64,000 nt of DNA from NCBI RefSeq assembly GCF_040892545.1, contig NZ_CP156079.1, positions 5,181,501 to 5,245,500 of the forward strand, given 5' to 3'. Source of the stretch: Paracidovorax avenae (GTDB taxonomy: Bacteria > Pseudomonadota > Gammaproteobacteria > Burkholderiales > Burkholderiaceae_C). This document shows positions 1-10,624 of this stretch, piece after piece. Made by a program: the position numbers and the translations under genes. Every line of letters begins with the position of its first letter. Positions within the stretch are counted from its first letter, which is position 1. A model generated the notes under the pieces. It made no database searches, was not told where the DNA came from, and was given only the letters and a program-made list of their open reading frames with translations.

Positions 1-1779
1 CACGTGCTCGGCCTCAAGCCCCAGTTCAGCATCCTCGACGCCGACGATGTGACCGGCATCATCAAGGACGCGGCCGGCGGCACCACCGACATCGCCACCG
101 CGCGGCAGTGGCAATGGACCATCAGCGCCTGGAAGAACGCCGGCCTGGACAGCGCCGCCGCGCTCGCCCAGGCGAAGGACGACAACGAGCGCAGCATCGC
201 CGTCATCATGCAGCGCTACGAGGAGCGCCTGACGGCCTACCAGAGCGTGGATTTCGACGACCTGATCGGCATGCCGCTGCGCCTGTTGCGCGATTTTCCC
301 GAGGTGCGCGCCAAGTGGCAGCAGTCGCTGGGCCACGTGCTGGTCGATGAATACCAGGACACCAACGCCACGCAGTACGAACTGCTCAAGCTGCTGGTGG
401 GCGAGCGCGGCCGGTTCACCGCGGTGGGCGACGACGACCAGTCGATCTACGGCTGGCGCGGCGCCACGCTGGACAACCTCAAGAAGCTGCCGGTGGACTA
501 CCCGCAGCTCAAGGTCATCAAGCTGGAGCAGAACTACCGCTCCACCAGCGCCATCCTGCGCGCGGCCAACAACGTCATCCAGCCCAATCCCAAGCTTTTT
601 CCGAAGACGCTGTTCTCGGAGCTGGGCGAGGGCGAGCCGGTGCGCGTGGTGGACGCCGACAACGAGGAGCACGAGGCCGAGCGCGCCGTGGCCCGCATCC
701 AGAGCCTGCGCGCCACGCTGAACCCGCAGCCGGCCTGGAAGAGCTTCGCCATCCTCTACCGCGCCAACCACCAGGCCAAGCCGTTCGAGAAGGCGCTGCG
801 CAAGGCCAACGTGCCCTACAAGGTCTCGGGCGGCACCAGCTTCTTCGACCGCGCGGAAATCAAGGACCTGTGCGCCTGGTTCCGCCTGTGGATCAACAAC
901 GACGACGACCCGGCCTTCCTGCGCGCCATCACCACGCCCAAGCGCGGCATCGGCCACACCACGCTGGCCAAGCTCGGCGAGTTCTCGACGCAGCACAAGG
1001 TGAGCATGTTCGGCGCGCTCTTCAACCACATGCTCGAAGCCGTGCTGCCGCGCAAGGCGCACGAGAGCGTGATGGAGTTCGGCCGCTACATCAACTACCT
1101 GGAATACAAGGCGCGCCACACCCATGGCGCCGAGGATGCGCGCACCTTCATGACCGATTGGCTGAAGGAGATCGGCTACGAGCAGTACCTCTACGACAGC
1201 GAGGACAGCGAGACCGTGGCCGGTGCGCGCTGGACCAACGTGCTCGAGTTCTGCGACTGGATGAGCCAGCGCGCGGGCGGGCAGATCGAGGACACCGCCG
1301 GCGCCGTGGTGGCGAAAGAGACCAAGAGCCTGCTGGAGGTGGCGCAGACCATCGCCCTGCTGTCCACCATCAGCGAGCGCGAGAAGGACGAGGACCTCGT
1401 CACCCTTTCCACCCTGCACGCCTCCAAGGGCCTGGAGTGGCCGCACGTGATGCTGGTGGGCGTGACCGAGGGCATGCTGCCCTTCAAGCTCGACGACGAC
1501 GAGGGCCGCCAGCAGAAGGTGAGCGAAGACACGCTGCAGCGCCTGCAGGAAGAGCGCCGCCTGATGTACGTGGGCATCACCCGCGCGCAGCGCAGCCTGG
1601 CCGTGAGCTGGACGAAGCGGCGCAAGAAGGGCCGCGAGATGGTCGCCGCCCAGCCCAGCCGCTTCATCGCCGAGATGGGCCTGGACAAGAACACCGCCCG
1701 CGAAGACCCGCGCGAGAAGCTGCGCGCCCTGCGCGCCGAGTTCGCGGCGCGCAAGTCCCCCGCCCCGACGTCGCCATGA
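1..1779 (+). CDS. rep: ATP-dependent DNA helicase Rep (5' end missing)
   Basis: This is the C-terminal part of a superfamily 1A helicase that translocates 3'-5' on single-stranded DNA and helps forks past obstacles. The open frame enters from the window edge, so the Walker A motif lies upstream and is not visible. Visible motifs in order are II (VDEYQDTN), III (GDDDQSIYGWRGA), IV (LEQNYRS), V (LHASKGLEW) and VI (LMYVGITRA). The YQDTN and GDDDQSIYGWRGA forms and the short tail fit Rep better than UvrD or PcrA. The frame is uninterrupted to the stop and the codon use is typical of the backbone. The name Rep rather than UvrD is a family judgement. Confidence 0.9.
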   Translation, partial: HVLGLKPQFSILDADDVTGIIKDAAGGTTDIATARQWQWTISAWKNAGLDSAAALAQAKDDNERSIAVIMQRYEERLTAYQSVDFDDLIGMPLRLLRDFPEVRAKWQQSLGHVLVDEYQDTNATQYELLKLLVGERGRFTAVGDDDQSIYGWRGATLDNLKKLPVDYPQLKVIKLEQNYRSTSAILRAANNVIQPNPKLFPKTLFSELGEGEPVRVVDADNEEHEAERAVARIQSLRATLNPQPAWKSFAILYRANHQAKPFEKALRKANVPYKVSGGTSFFDRAEIKDLCAWFRLWINNDDDPAFLRAITTPKRGIGHTTLAKLGEFSTQHKVSMFGALFNHMLEAVLPRKAHESVMEFGRYINYLEYKARHTHGAEDARTFMTDWLKEIGYEQYLYDSEDSETVAGARWTNVLEFCDWMSQRAGGQIEDTAGAVVAKETKSLLEVAQTIALLSTISEREKDEDLVTLSTLHASKGLEWPHVMLVGVTEGMLPFKLDDDEGRQQKVSEDTLQRLQEERRLMYVGITRAQRSLAVSWTKRRKKGREMVAAQPSRFIAEMGLDKNTAREDPREKLRALRAEFAARKSPAPTSP

Positions 1780-1916
1780 ACCCGCCGGACGCGCCATCCA
1801 CCCCGGGCCGGCCCCGGGCATGCGGCGGGCGGCAGGCACCAGACCCTCATCATCATCCACGCCACCCGGATGGGCCGGTTGGCGTACGGCAGTTGCGGCA
1901 AGGAGATCCGCGGACC

Positions 1917-3170
1917 ATGGACCAACGCATACGACAACCGAAGCCTTCCGTTCGCGCCGCACAGGCAGGCCGGCCCTCCGCTGCCCGCCCGGTGCGGCTG
2001 GGCGCCCTGGCGCTCGCGCTCTGCGCACCCGCCGGGGCAGCCCTGGCGCAACAGCCGCCCGCGCCCTCCGGCGCCGCGGGCGAGGCCTGGCGCCGCTGCA
2101 CGGCCATGGGCAGCGGCGAGGCGCGGCTGGCCTGCTTCGACCAGTGGGCCGGGCAGCAGGCCTGGCAGCAGGCGCCGGCCGTCGCCGCCGCGCCGTCCAC
2201 GGGCGCGGGCAAATCCGCCGCGGCCCCGGCCGGGGACAATGCGCCGCCCACGCCGGTGGACACCACGCTGCCGGCCACGCGCGTCATCGACGTGGCCCAG
2301 GTGGAGGGCTGCCGCGACGAGCAATACAGCACGCTCTCGCGCTTCTGGGAGCTGGAATCGGGCAGCGACTGCGGCACCTTCCGCTTCCGCGGCTACCGGC
2401 CGATCTCTGTCTCGGTGGTGGCGTCCGACACCGTGAACCGCCGGCCCACCTCGCCCGCCGCGGACCACACCGCGACTTCGGAGGTCGATTACCGCACCAC
2501 CGAAACCCGCATCCAGCTCTCGGTGCGCACCAAGATCGCGCAGGGCCTGCTCACGCAGGGCCACCCGACGCTCAAGGATTCGCTCTGGGTCGGCTACACG
2601 CAGCAGTCGTACTGGCAGCTCTTCAGCCCTGACATCTCGCGGCCGTTCCGCGCCACCGACCACGAGCCGGAAGTGATGTACGTCTATCCCACCGACGCGA
2701 AGCTGCCCTTCGGCTGGCGCTGGCGCTACAGCGGCATCGGGCTGGTGCACCAGTCCAACGGACAGAACCTGCCGCTGTCGCGCAGCTGGAACCGCGTGTA
2801 CCTGATGACCGGCATGGAACTGGACAACCGCTGGACCGTGAGCGCGCGCGTCTGGAAGCGCCTGAAGGAAAGCGCCGCGGACGACGACAACCCGGACATC
2901 ATCGACTACATGGGCCGCGGCGAGGTGCAGCTCGGCTGGAACTACGACCGCGACAACACCCTGTCGCTGATGGCGCGCAGCGCCTTCGGCTCCACCGGCC
3001 GCGGCGCCGTGCGGCTGGAATGGATGCGCGCGGTGGGTACGGACCTGGGCGGCATCAAGAGCAACCTGCGGTTCCACACCGCGCTCTTCAGCGGCTACGG
3101 CGACACCATCACCGACTACAACCGGCGGCGCACCGTATTCAGCGTGGGCCTGAGCCTCGTGGACTTCTGA
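1917..3170 (+). CDS. pldA: Outer-membrane phospholipase A1 (OMPLA)
   Basis: A calcium-dependent outer-membrane beta-barrel that hydrolyses mislocalised phospholipids in the outer leaflet. The 417-residue product has a long basic leader followed by a hydrophobic signal segment (about residues 27-44), a Gln/Ala/Pro-rich linker, then the barrel. The catalytic triad is visible as H278 and S280 in HQSNGQ and N292 in SWNRVY, with the same spacing as E. coli H142/S144/N156. The C-terminus (VGLSLVDF) is a typical barrel end. The ATG is preceded by AAGGAG 11 bases upstream. The linker before the barrel makes it longer than the E. coli enzyme; the function is otherwise well supported. Confidence 0.92.
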   Translation: MDQRIRQPKPSVRAAQAGRPSAARPVRLGALALALCAPAGAALAQQPPAPSGAAGEAWRRCTAMGSGEARLACFDQWAGQQAWQQAPAVAAAPSTGAGKSAAAPAGDNAPPTPVDTTLPATRVIDVAQVEGCRDEQYSTLSRFWELESGSDCGTFRFRGYRPISVSVVASDTVNRRPTSPAADHTATSEVDYRTTETRIQLSVRTKIAQGLLTQGHPTLKDSLWVGYTQQSYWQLFSPDISRPFRATDHEPEVMYVYPTDAKLPFGWRWRYSGIGLVHQSNGQNLPLSRSWNRVYLMTGMELDNRWTVSARVWKRLKESAADDDNPDIIDYMGRGEVQLGWNYDRDNTLSLMARSAFGSTGRGAVRLEWMRAVGTDLGGIKSNLRFHTALFSGYGDTITDYNRRRTVFSVGLSLVDF

Positions 3171-3175
3171 GGCAT

Positions 3176-3201
3176 GGCGCGCGGCCCGGCGGCCGCGCGC
3201 C
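3176..3201. terminator. Perfect GC hairpin after pldA
   Basis: Two 11-base arms (GGCGCGCGGCC and its exact complement) flank a four-base loop, starting five bases after the pldA stop. There is no T-tract, so this may be a Rho-dependent pause or an mRNA 3'-end protector rather than a classical intrinsic terminator. Confidence 0.5.
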
Positions 3202-3446
3202 TCACAACCCGTTACCCTTTGCCATGGCCAGCGGGTTGAAGCCGCCGGAGCGTGCCGACACAATGGCACGCGCGGCGCACGGCATTCCCAGGCCTTTCGT
3301 GTCCCCTCTCCGCCGCAGCCCGAGCCCCCGCGCCGAAGGCCAGTCCGGCCCTCTTCCGCGGCGCGGATAAGAACGGTTTTCCGGCCCTTTTCCGCGCGAT
3401 TGCCTGTCCGGGGCCGCTCGACAATGCCCGCTCGGAGGTCGTCACC

Positions 3447-3845
3447 ATGGACATGCAATACCAACTCAAGGCCGGCGCGTACTACCTGTACGACATGCGC
3501 GAGGCACCCAGCGCCGTCACCGGCGAGCGCCGCTTCAAGCTCAGGACCGATACCGTGGCCATCGCGTTCGACCAGCACACCGGCCAGGTGCACCAGCACG
3601 GCACGCCCTCGCGCATCACCTCCTGGGCGAACAACACCCGCCGCCGCCTGCGCGCCGCGGGTGCGCTGCAGGCCGCCAACGACATCGTCGTCGTCTCGGG
3701 CCCGCTGCCCGTGGACGAACTCAACAAATGCCTCTGGATCTCCGGCTACTGCCGCCGCATGTTCTCCCGCCTGGCGAGCCTGCCGCACGGCAAGCTGCAG
3801 CGCGGTGGCAGCGCGCATTCGGATGGGTTCCGCAAAGCGGCTTGA
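3447..3845 (+). CDS. Hypothetical protein, 132 aa
   Basis: I do not recognise this gene. The ATG was chosen because GGAGG lies eight bases upstream and the downstream codon use is good. The product is soluble, with no signal peptide or membrane segment. It starts with a Tyr-rich stretch (YQLKAGAYYLYD), has a central basic patch (NNTRRRLRAAG) and ends in a basic tail. It stands alone, separated from pldA by about 275 bases and convergent with the NYN gene. The 3171-3446 gap holds only the GC hairpin and no other recognisable feature. Confidence 0.6.
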   Translation: MDMQYQLKAGAYYLYDMREAPSAVTGERRFKLRTDTVAIAFDQHTGQVHQHGTPSRITSWANNTRRRLRAAGALQAANDIVVVSGPLPVDELNKCLWISGYCRRMFSRLASLPHGKLQRGGSAHSDGFRKAA

Positions 3846-3913
3846 CGGCGGTGCCAGGCGCTCTGCGCCTAGGCACATCCCCAGCAAGCCGTTATTCCTT
3901 CTTATTAAGCGCG

Positions 3914-4684
3914 TCAGGCAAGCCCTTGGCCTGATGAATCCGGGGGTGGCACGATGGCTCCGTCGCTGCCTTTCTTGACCGGTTGCGGACACACCGACCG
4001 CAGCCCATCGATATGCTCGTTCAAACCGGGGTGCACGCTACGCCACATCGGGTCCAGCACAAAGTCGATACCTTCCCGCCGCGCCAGCTTGGCGGCTGGG
4101 ACGAAATCCGCGTCGCCAGCCATCAGAACGATCTGATCCACTTGGCGCTTGAAGGCCAGTGAGGCGATGTCTATGCCGATCCGCATGTCCACACCCTTTT
4201 GCCGGATGTTGGGTTGCACGTCCTCACCCGTCAAATCTGCGAATTGACGCTTGCCCTTCAGCAAATCCTCAATGGTCGAAGCAGGAAGCGTCCAGGGAGT
4301 GTCACCGGCCAGATGCCCCATGCGCAGCGCCACTTTGCGCTTGCAGCGCAACCTTGCATGCAGTTCGTGACGAAATATGGCTTCCTGCGATTTTGCGAAA
4401 TCAACCGATTTCTTCGTCAGGGGGTTGTGCAGCTTCTTTTCCAGAGGCGGGCAGTCGTAGAAAAAGATGCGGTAGAGCTCATGCCGCATTGAACCGCCTT
4501 TCCCTTCGCGCATATGGGCGAGCGCCCATCGAAAGGCCAGATCTGCAGCCCGCTGTGCGTTGTAGAGATTGTGCGGCTCGATGGCGCGGAAACGCTTCAC
4601 GAAAAAACCGCCGTCGATCAGCACTGCCGTAGGCACGGTTTCGTCTCCCCCAATGGAAAACGCCCCAGGTTTCGGCTCTTCCAA
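3914..4684 (-). CDS. NYN-domain (LabA/DUF88-like) protein, putative RNase
   Basis: A 256-residue protein with the NYN fold, a PIN-like metal-dependent nuclease domain usually linked to RNA processing. The acidic residues expected in the active site are visible: D24 in VLIDGG, D166 and D172 in GVDMRIGID, and D191/D193 in MAGDADFVP. There is no signal peptide or membrane segment. The gene has clearly lower GC and more mixed codon use than its neighbours and sits alone between backbone genes, which suggests acquisition by transfer. Family membership is strong; the RNA target is unknown, and a role in phage or stress response would be speculation. Confidence 0.85.
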   Translation of the reverse strand: MEEPKPGAFSIGGDETVPTAVLIDGGFFVKRFRAIEPHNLYNAQRAADLAFRWALAHMREGKGGSMRHELYRIFFYDCPPLEKKLHNPLTKKSVDFAKSQEAIFRHELHARLRCKRKVALRMGHLAGDTPWTLPASTIEDLLKGKRQFADLTGEDVQPNIRQKGVDMRIGIDIASLAFKRQVDQIVLMAGDADFVPAAKLARREGIDFVLDPMWRSVHPGLNEHIDGLRSVCPQPVKKGSDGAIVPPPDSSGQGLA

Positions 4685-4711
4685 GATGATCGGAGGCTTA
4701 CTACCAGGGGC

Positions 4712-4728
4712 GGGATAGCTATGGATTC
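4712..4728 (-). repeat. Dispersed short repeat copy (GAATCCATAGCT core)
   Basis: Read on the minus strand, this site contains the core GAATCCATAGCT. The same core occurs on the plus strand at 40992-41003, upstream of the D-amino-acid dehydrogenase gene. It lies upstream of the NYN gene, in the gap before the universal stress protein gene. Two copies in 64 kb outside genes suggest a small genomic repeat family. Confidence 0.45.
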
Positions 4729-4735
4729 TACTCCA

Positions 4736-6516
<1,781 letters not shown>

Positions 6517-6605
6517 GGCAGCCGGGAAACCGGCCGCGAACCACCGACCGCTGGATCGACCACGGCCTACGCCCTGCGCCACCGGGACGGCCTTACCATG
6601 CGCCC

Positions 6606-7295
6606 ATGCTGACCGTCCACCACCTCGAAACCTCCCGCTCCCAGCGCGTGCTCTGGCTTCTGGAAGAGCTGGGCGTGGCCTACGACCTGCGCCGCTACCA
6701 GCGCGACCCGCGCACCCGCCTGGCGCCGCCGGAGCTCAAGCGCATCCACCCGCTGGGCAAATCCCCCGTGATCGACGACGGCGGCGAGGTCATCGCCGAG
6801 TCGGGCGCGATCATCGAGCACATCGCCGAGCGCTACGGCGCGCAGGCCACGGGCGAGCTGGCGCACCTCGTGCCCCGGCCGGGCACGCCGGAACACCGGC
6901 AGTGCCGGTTCTGGATGCACTACGCCGAAGGCTCGCTCATGAACTGGCTCGTGATGAAGCTCGTCTTCAAGACCCTGCCCCTGCAGCCCATGCCGTTCTT
7001 CATGCGGCCCGTGGCGCACGCGATCTGCGGCAAGGCGCAGAAGAAGCTGGTGGACCCGAACCTCGCCACGGCGCTCGCCTTCATGGAGGACCACCTCACG
7101 CGCAATGCGTGGTTCGCGGGCGATGCGATCAGCATCGCCGACTTCCAGATGAGCTTCGCGGTGGAGGCCGCGATCACGCGCGCCAGCGGCGCGGTCGAAT
7201 TCAGCGCCGTGAAGGCGTACCGCGACCGCATCAACGCACGCCCGGCGTACCAGCGCGCGATCGCGCAGGGCGGTCCGGTGGTGATGGGGGCCTGA
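6606..7295 (+). CDS. Glutathione S-transferase family protein
   Basis: A 229-residue cytosolic GST with an N-terminal thioredoxin-like domain (residues 1-80) and an alpha-helical C-terminal domain. The N-terminal active-site stretch is HHLETSRSQRVLWLLEELG, and the glutathione gamma-glutamyl site is recognisable as SGAIIEHI. Substrate is unknown. It lies 89 bases after tgt and is convergent with a LysR gene. The ATG is the first in-frame start after the gap, and the sequence from it begins with a typical beta-strand (MLTVHHLE). Confidence 0.88.
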   Translation: MLTVHHLETSRSQRVLWLLEELGVAYDLRRYQRDPRTRLAPPELKRIHPLGKSPVIDDGGEVIAESGAIIEHIAERYGAQATGELAHLVPRPGTPEHRQCRFWMHYAEGSLMNWLVMKLVFKTLPLQPMPFFMRPVAHAICGKAQKKLVDPNLATALAFMEDHLTRNAWFAGDAISIADFQMSFAVEAAITRASGAVEFSAVKAYRDRINARPAYQRAIAQGGPVVMGA

Positions 7296-7344
7296 TCCCG
7301 CAGGCGCCGCCCGGCCGGCGCCGCATCCTGCATGCGGGGTCGGC

Positions 7345-8325
7345 TCAGGTCGCGAAGGCGCCCGGCTGCAGCGCTATCCGCGACTCGAAACGCGCATGGA
7401 TGCTTTCGATCTCCGCCTCCAGGGCCGCCAGGAACAGCCCGACGGCCGAGGGCGCGGAATACCCTGAACGCTGGTAGATGCCGCCCTGCAGCCGCGCGCC
7501 CGCATCCTCCAGGCCGTTCCAGACGAGCGTTCCCTGCGCCACGTCTTCGGCCACGTTGTCGGGCACCAGGAAGGCCACGGCATCGCTGCCTGCCACCAGC
7601 CGCCGCACCATGGCCACCGAAGAGGTTTCCACCCGCGGACGGCCGAGGCGCGCCAGGCGCGGATCGATGCGATCGAGCAGGCTGCGCAGTTCCATGTCCG
7701 GCGACACCATGGCGAGCGGGTAGCCCAGGCAGTCACGCAGGCGCAGCCGCTGCGCGGGAGTGCCGAGCGGATGGCCAGGGGCGGTGACCACGCCCAGTTG
7801 CTGGGAGAAGCTGCGGATTTCCTCCACCCCCTGCGGTGGCGTGCGCCGCAGGCAGCAGGCGATGTCGATCTCGCCTTGCGCCACCCAGTGCAGCAGGGAC
7901 TCGCCATTGCCGGTGCGCACGCCGAAGGTGATGCCGGGATGGCTGCGCTGCAGCGCCAGGATGACCTGCGGCAGCACGTATTCGGCGGTGGCGTTCGATA
8001 CGCCTACGTTCACGTGTCCGCGCCGCAGCGCGCGCAGGTCCTCGACCTGGCTCAGCGCGTTGTCGAAGTCGCGCTGGCTGCGCCGCACCGCGGCCAGCAT
8101 GATCTCCCCGGCCAGGTTGAGCCGCATGCCTCGCGGCAGCCGGTCGAACAGCGGGATGCCGACCTGCGCCTCGAAGTTCAGCACCTGCTGGTTGACCGCG
8201 GCCGCCGTGAGATGCAGGGTCTCGGCTGCCTTGCGGACAGACCCTCGCCGCGCCACTTCGTCGAAGCAGCGGAAAGCTTGCGAGATGGAGGACATGGCCG
8301 GCGAGTGTAAAGAGATTTCTGACAC
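7345..8325 (-). CDS. LysR-family transcriptional regulator
   Basis: The product has an N-terminal winged helix-turn-helix at about residues 15-75 (RRGSVRKAAETLHLTAAAVNQQ) and a periplasmic-binding-like effector domain over the rest, with 326 residues in total. A second in-frame ATG 30 bases downstream would give a more usual N-terminus (MSSISQAF), so the start is uncertain. It is transcribed divergently from the aryl-sulfotransferase-like gene with 81 bases between the starts. This is the classical arrangement for a LysR regulator controlling its neighbour and probably the Bug gene behind it. Confidence 0.9.
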   Translation of the reverse strand: MSEISLHSPAMSSISQAFRCFDEVARRGSVRKAAETLHLTAAAVNQQVLNFEAQVGIPLFDRLPRGMRLNLAGEIMLAAVRRSQRDFDNALSQVEDLRALRRGHVNVGVSNATAEYVLPQVILALQRSHPGITFGVRTGNGESLLHWVAQGEIDIACCLRRTPPQGVEEIRSFSQQLGVVTAPGHPLGTPAQRLRLRDCLGYPLAMVSPDMELRSLLDRIDPRLARLGRPRVETSSVAMVRRLVAGSDAVAFLVPDNVAEDVAQGTLVWNGLEDAGARLQGGIYQRSGYSAPSAVGLFLAALEAEIESIHARFESRIALQPGAFAT

Positions 8326-8406
8326 CCCTGCAGAAACTTTCAGCTATTCCTGACGGTGGCACGTGCATAGAGTCGCGTTCGGTACCTGAACGAAAGAGGA
8401 TTCCCG

Positions 8407-9522
8407 ATGGCCACCACCGTTGACCAGATCACCCAGCGCCGCCGCGGCGTGGGGCTGATCGCCCATGACCCGCATCTCTCCGCCGGGGGCTACACGCTCA
8501 TCGCCCCGCAGACCGCCGGCGGCCGGGTCTATCTCATCGACATCGGCGGAGCCGTGATCCACGAATGGCAGATGCCCGTGCGCCCGGGGCGCCACGCGGT
8601 CATCCTGCCCAACGGCAACCTCGGCTACAACGGAAGCCACGCGCATTCGCCCGACCGCTACCCGCCCTGGTCCATGTGGCATGGCGGCGACTTCTACGAG
8701 GTGACTCCGGCCGGCGAGGTGGTATGGCGCTACGAGGACCCGGCCCACCACCACGACGCGCAATGGCTGCCCAACGGCCATCTGCTCTATGCCGCCTGCG
8801 AACCGGTCCCCGAGGGCTTCGCGGAACAGGTGCCCGGCGGCACCGCCCACGGCCCGCAGGAGACCATGTACGGCGACGTGATCCGCGAGGTCAACCGTGC
8901 AGGCGAACGGGTGTGGGAGTGGAAGGCCTGGGAACACCTCGACCCGGCGGCCTTTCCCATCCACCCCGGTTTCGGCCGCTACCACTGGCCCCTGGTGAAC
9001 GGCCTGGGCGTGGCGGCCGACGGCACCGTGCTGATGAGCCTGCGCACCACGGCGGGCATCATCGGCGTGGACAAGGCCAGCGGGGCCGTGCGGCTGCACC
9101 TGCCGCCGTCGCTGGTGTCGCACCAGCACGCCCCCGTGCCGCTGCCGGGCGGCCACATCCTGGCGTTCGACAACGGCAACTTCCGCGAAGGCGCGCACGT
9201 CGCCTTCTCGCGCGTGGTGGAGATCGACCCCGCCGACCAGCGCGTCGTCTGGAGCTACCAGGACGAGATGGTCAACGCCTTCTACACGGCCTTCATGGGC
9301 AACGCCCAGCGCCTGTGGAACGGCAATACCCACATCACCGAATCCGCCACGGGCCGCCTCTTCGAGGTGACGCCGGCCGGCGAGGTGGTGTGGGAATACA
9401 TCCTGCCGTGGTTCGCCGAATACCCGGATGCCGCGGCACGCAAGACCGGCCCCGGACGGCTCAACAGCGTCTTCCAGACCTTCCGCTACCCGGCGGCGTC
9501 CCTGCCCTGGCTGGGACCCTGA
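8407..9522 (+). CDS. Aryl-sulfotransferase (ASST)-like beta-propeller protein
   Basis: The 371-residue product has repeated propeller blades with GEVVWRYE / GERVWEWK / QRVVWSYQ / GEVVWEYI motifs and His-rich turns (HHHDAQWLPNGHLLYA, SHQHAPVPLPGGH) typical of the bacterial arylsulfotransferase fold. No signal peptide is visible at the N-terminus, unlike periplasmic ASST, so it may be cytoplasmic. Whether it transfers sulfate is unproven; many relatives are known only from sequence. It is divergent from a LysR regulator and followed 62 bases later by a Bug solute-binding protein, which suggests uptake and handling of one organic substrate. Confidence 0.8.
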   Translation: MATTVDQITQRRRGVGLIAHDPHLSAGGYTLIAPQTAGGRVYLIDIGGAVIHEWQMPVRPGRHAVILPNGNLGYNGSHAHSPDRYPPWSMWHGGDFYEVTPAGEVVWRYEDPAHHHDAQWLPNGHLLYAACEPVPEGFAEQVPGGTAHGPQETMYGDVIREVNRAGERVWEWKAWEHLDPAAFPIHPGFGRYHWPLVNGLGVAADGTVLMSLRTTAGIIGVDKASGAVRLHLPPSLVSHQHAPVPLPGGHILAFDNGNFREGAHVAFSRVVEIDPADQRVVWSYQDEMVNAFYTAFMGNAQRLWNGNTHITESATGRLFEVTPAGEVVWEYILPWFAEYPDAAARKTGPGRLNSVFQTFRYPAASLPWLGP

Positions 9523-9584
9523 GCGCCCGGCCAGGGCTCTACCCCTTGCATCCCGTCCACCTCCTGCTTCGCGGAGTCCGTCCC

Positions 9585-10583
9585 ATGATCTGCATCCGCC
9601 GCCTGAAGACCACCGCGACGACGCTCGCGCTGTCCGCGCTGGCCGCATGCGTACCGCCGGCCCGCGCCGAGAGCCCCTCCGCCTGGCCCGCCCAGCCCAT
9701 CGTCGCGGTCGTGCCGTTCTCGGCCGGCGGCAGCGTGGATGTCGCCGCGCGGCTGCTGATGCCCAGGCTGGCCGAGCGGCTGAACCAGCCCGTGGTCGTC
9801 GAGAACACGGTGGGGGCTTCGGGCACCATCGCCGTCCAGCGGGTGATCAGGGCCAGGCCCGACGGCTACACCCTGCTCTTCGGGGTGGCCAGCCCGGTCA
9901 CGGTCGCGCCGCTGGTGTCTCCAACGCGCTTTGCCTACGACGGACTCAAGGAACTGCAGCCGGTGGTGCCGGTGGCGTCCTCCGCCTTCGTGCTGATCGG
10001 CAGGCCCCACCTGGCGGCGGACACGGCAGAACTGATCCGCCTCGTGCGCAGCCAGCCGGGCCGGATCAACTTCGGCACGGACGGCGTCGGCACCAGCCTG
10101 CACATCGCCGCCGAGATGATCAGGCAGCAGGCAGGGCTCGACATCGTCCATATTCCCTACAAATCGGGCCCGCAGGTGCTGACCGAACTGGCCGGGGGCC
10201 AGATCGACCTGGCAGTACTGCCCGTGGCGCTGGCCCAGAGCTTCATCCGCGAGGGCAAGGTGCAGGCCTATGGCGTGACGTCCCGGCGGCGCGTCGCCAC
10301 GCTGCCCCAGGTGCCCAGCCTGTCCGAGACACCGGAATTCCGTTCGCTGGACATCGAGGCCTGGCAGGGCCTGCTGCTGCCCGCCGGCACGCCCCCGGCG
10401 ATCGCCCGCCGCATCGCGGCGGAGATGCACGCCGTGCTGTCCGACCCGGAGGTGGTCCGCCGGCTGTCCGACGCGGGTTTCCAGCCCATGGAGATGACGC
10501 AGGCCCGGTTCGCGGACTATCTGGCCAGGGAGCGGAAGGAACTCGCTGCCGTGGTCCGCGCCGCGGGGATCAGGGTGGATTGA
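9585..10583 (+). CDS. Bug-family tripartite tricarboxylate transporter binding protein
   Basis: A periplasmic solute-binding protein of 332 residues. An N-terminal signal peptide (basic MICIRRLK, then a hydrophobic stretch ending near residue 29 at ARAES) precedes the two-lobe fold. Family marks are VPFSAGGSVDVAARLL, PDGYTLLFG and VHIPYKSGPQVLTELAGGQID. No TctA/TctB membrane genes are nearby, which is common for Bug proteins in this group. The ligand is unknown. Position suggests co-expression with the aryl-sulfotransferase-like gene. Confidence 0.9.
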   Translation: MICIRRLKTTATTLALSALAACVPPARAESPSAWPAQPIVAVVPFSAGGSVDVAARLLMPRLAERLNQPVVVENTVGASGTIAVQRVIRARPDGYTLLFGVASPVTVAPLVSPTRFAYDGLKELQPVVPVASSAFVLIGRPHLAADTAELIRLVRSQPGRINFGTDGVGTSLHIAAEMIRQQAGLDIVHIPYKSGPQVLTELAGGQIDLAVLPVALAQSFIREGKVQAYGVTSRRRVATLPQVPSLSETPEFRSLDIEAWQGLLLPAGTPPAIARRIAAEMHAVLSDPEVVRRLSDAGFQPMEMTQARFADYLARERKELAAVVRAAGIRVD

Positions 10584-10624
10584 AGCGCGGCGGAACGCTC
10601 CGCAGGCTGGGGGAGTTGCCAGCC

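Noticed and set aside
1191..3992. A very long open frame antisense to the rep end and pldA
   Set aside because: High GC removes stop codons from non-coding frames. The frame is rich in Arg/Ala/His, has no domain, and overlaps well-supported genes on the other strand.
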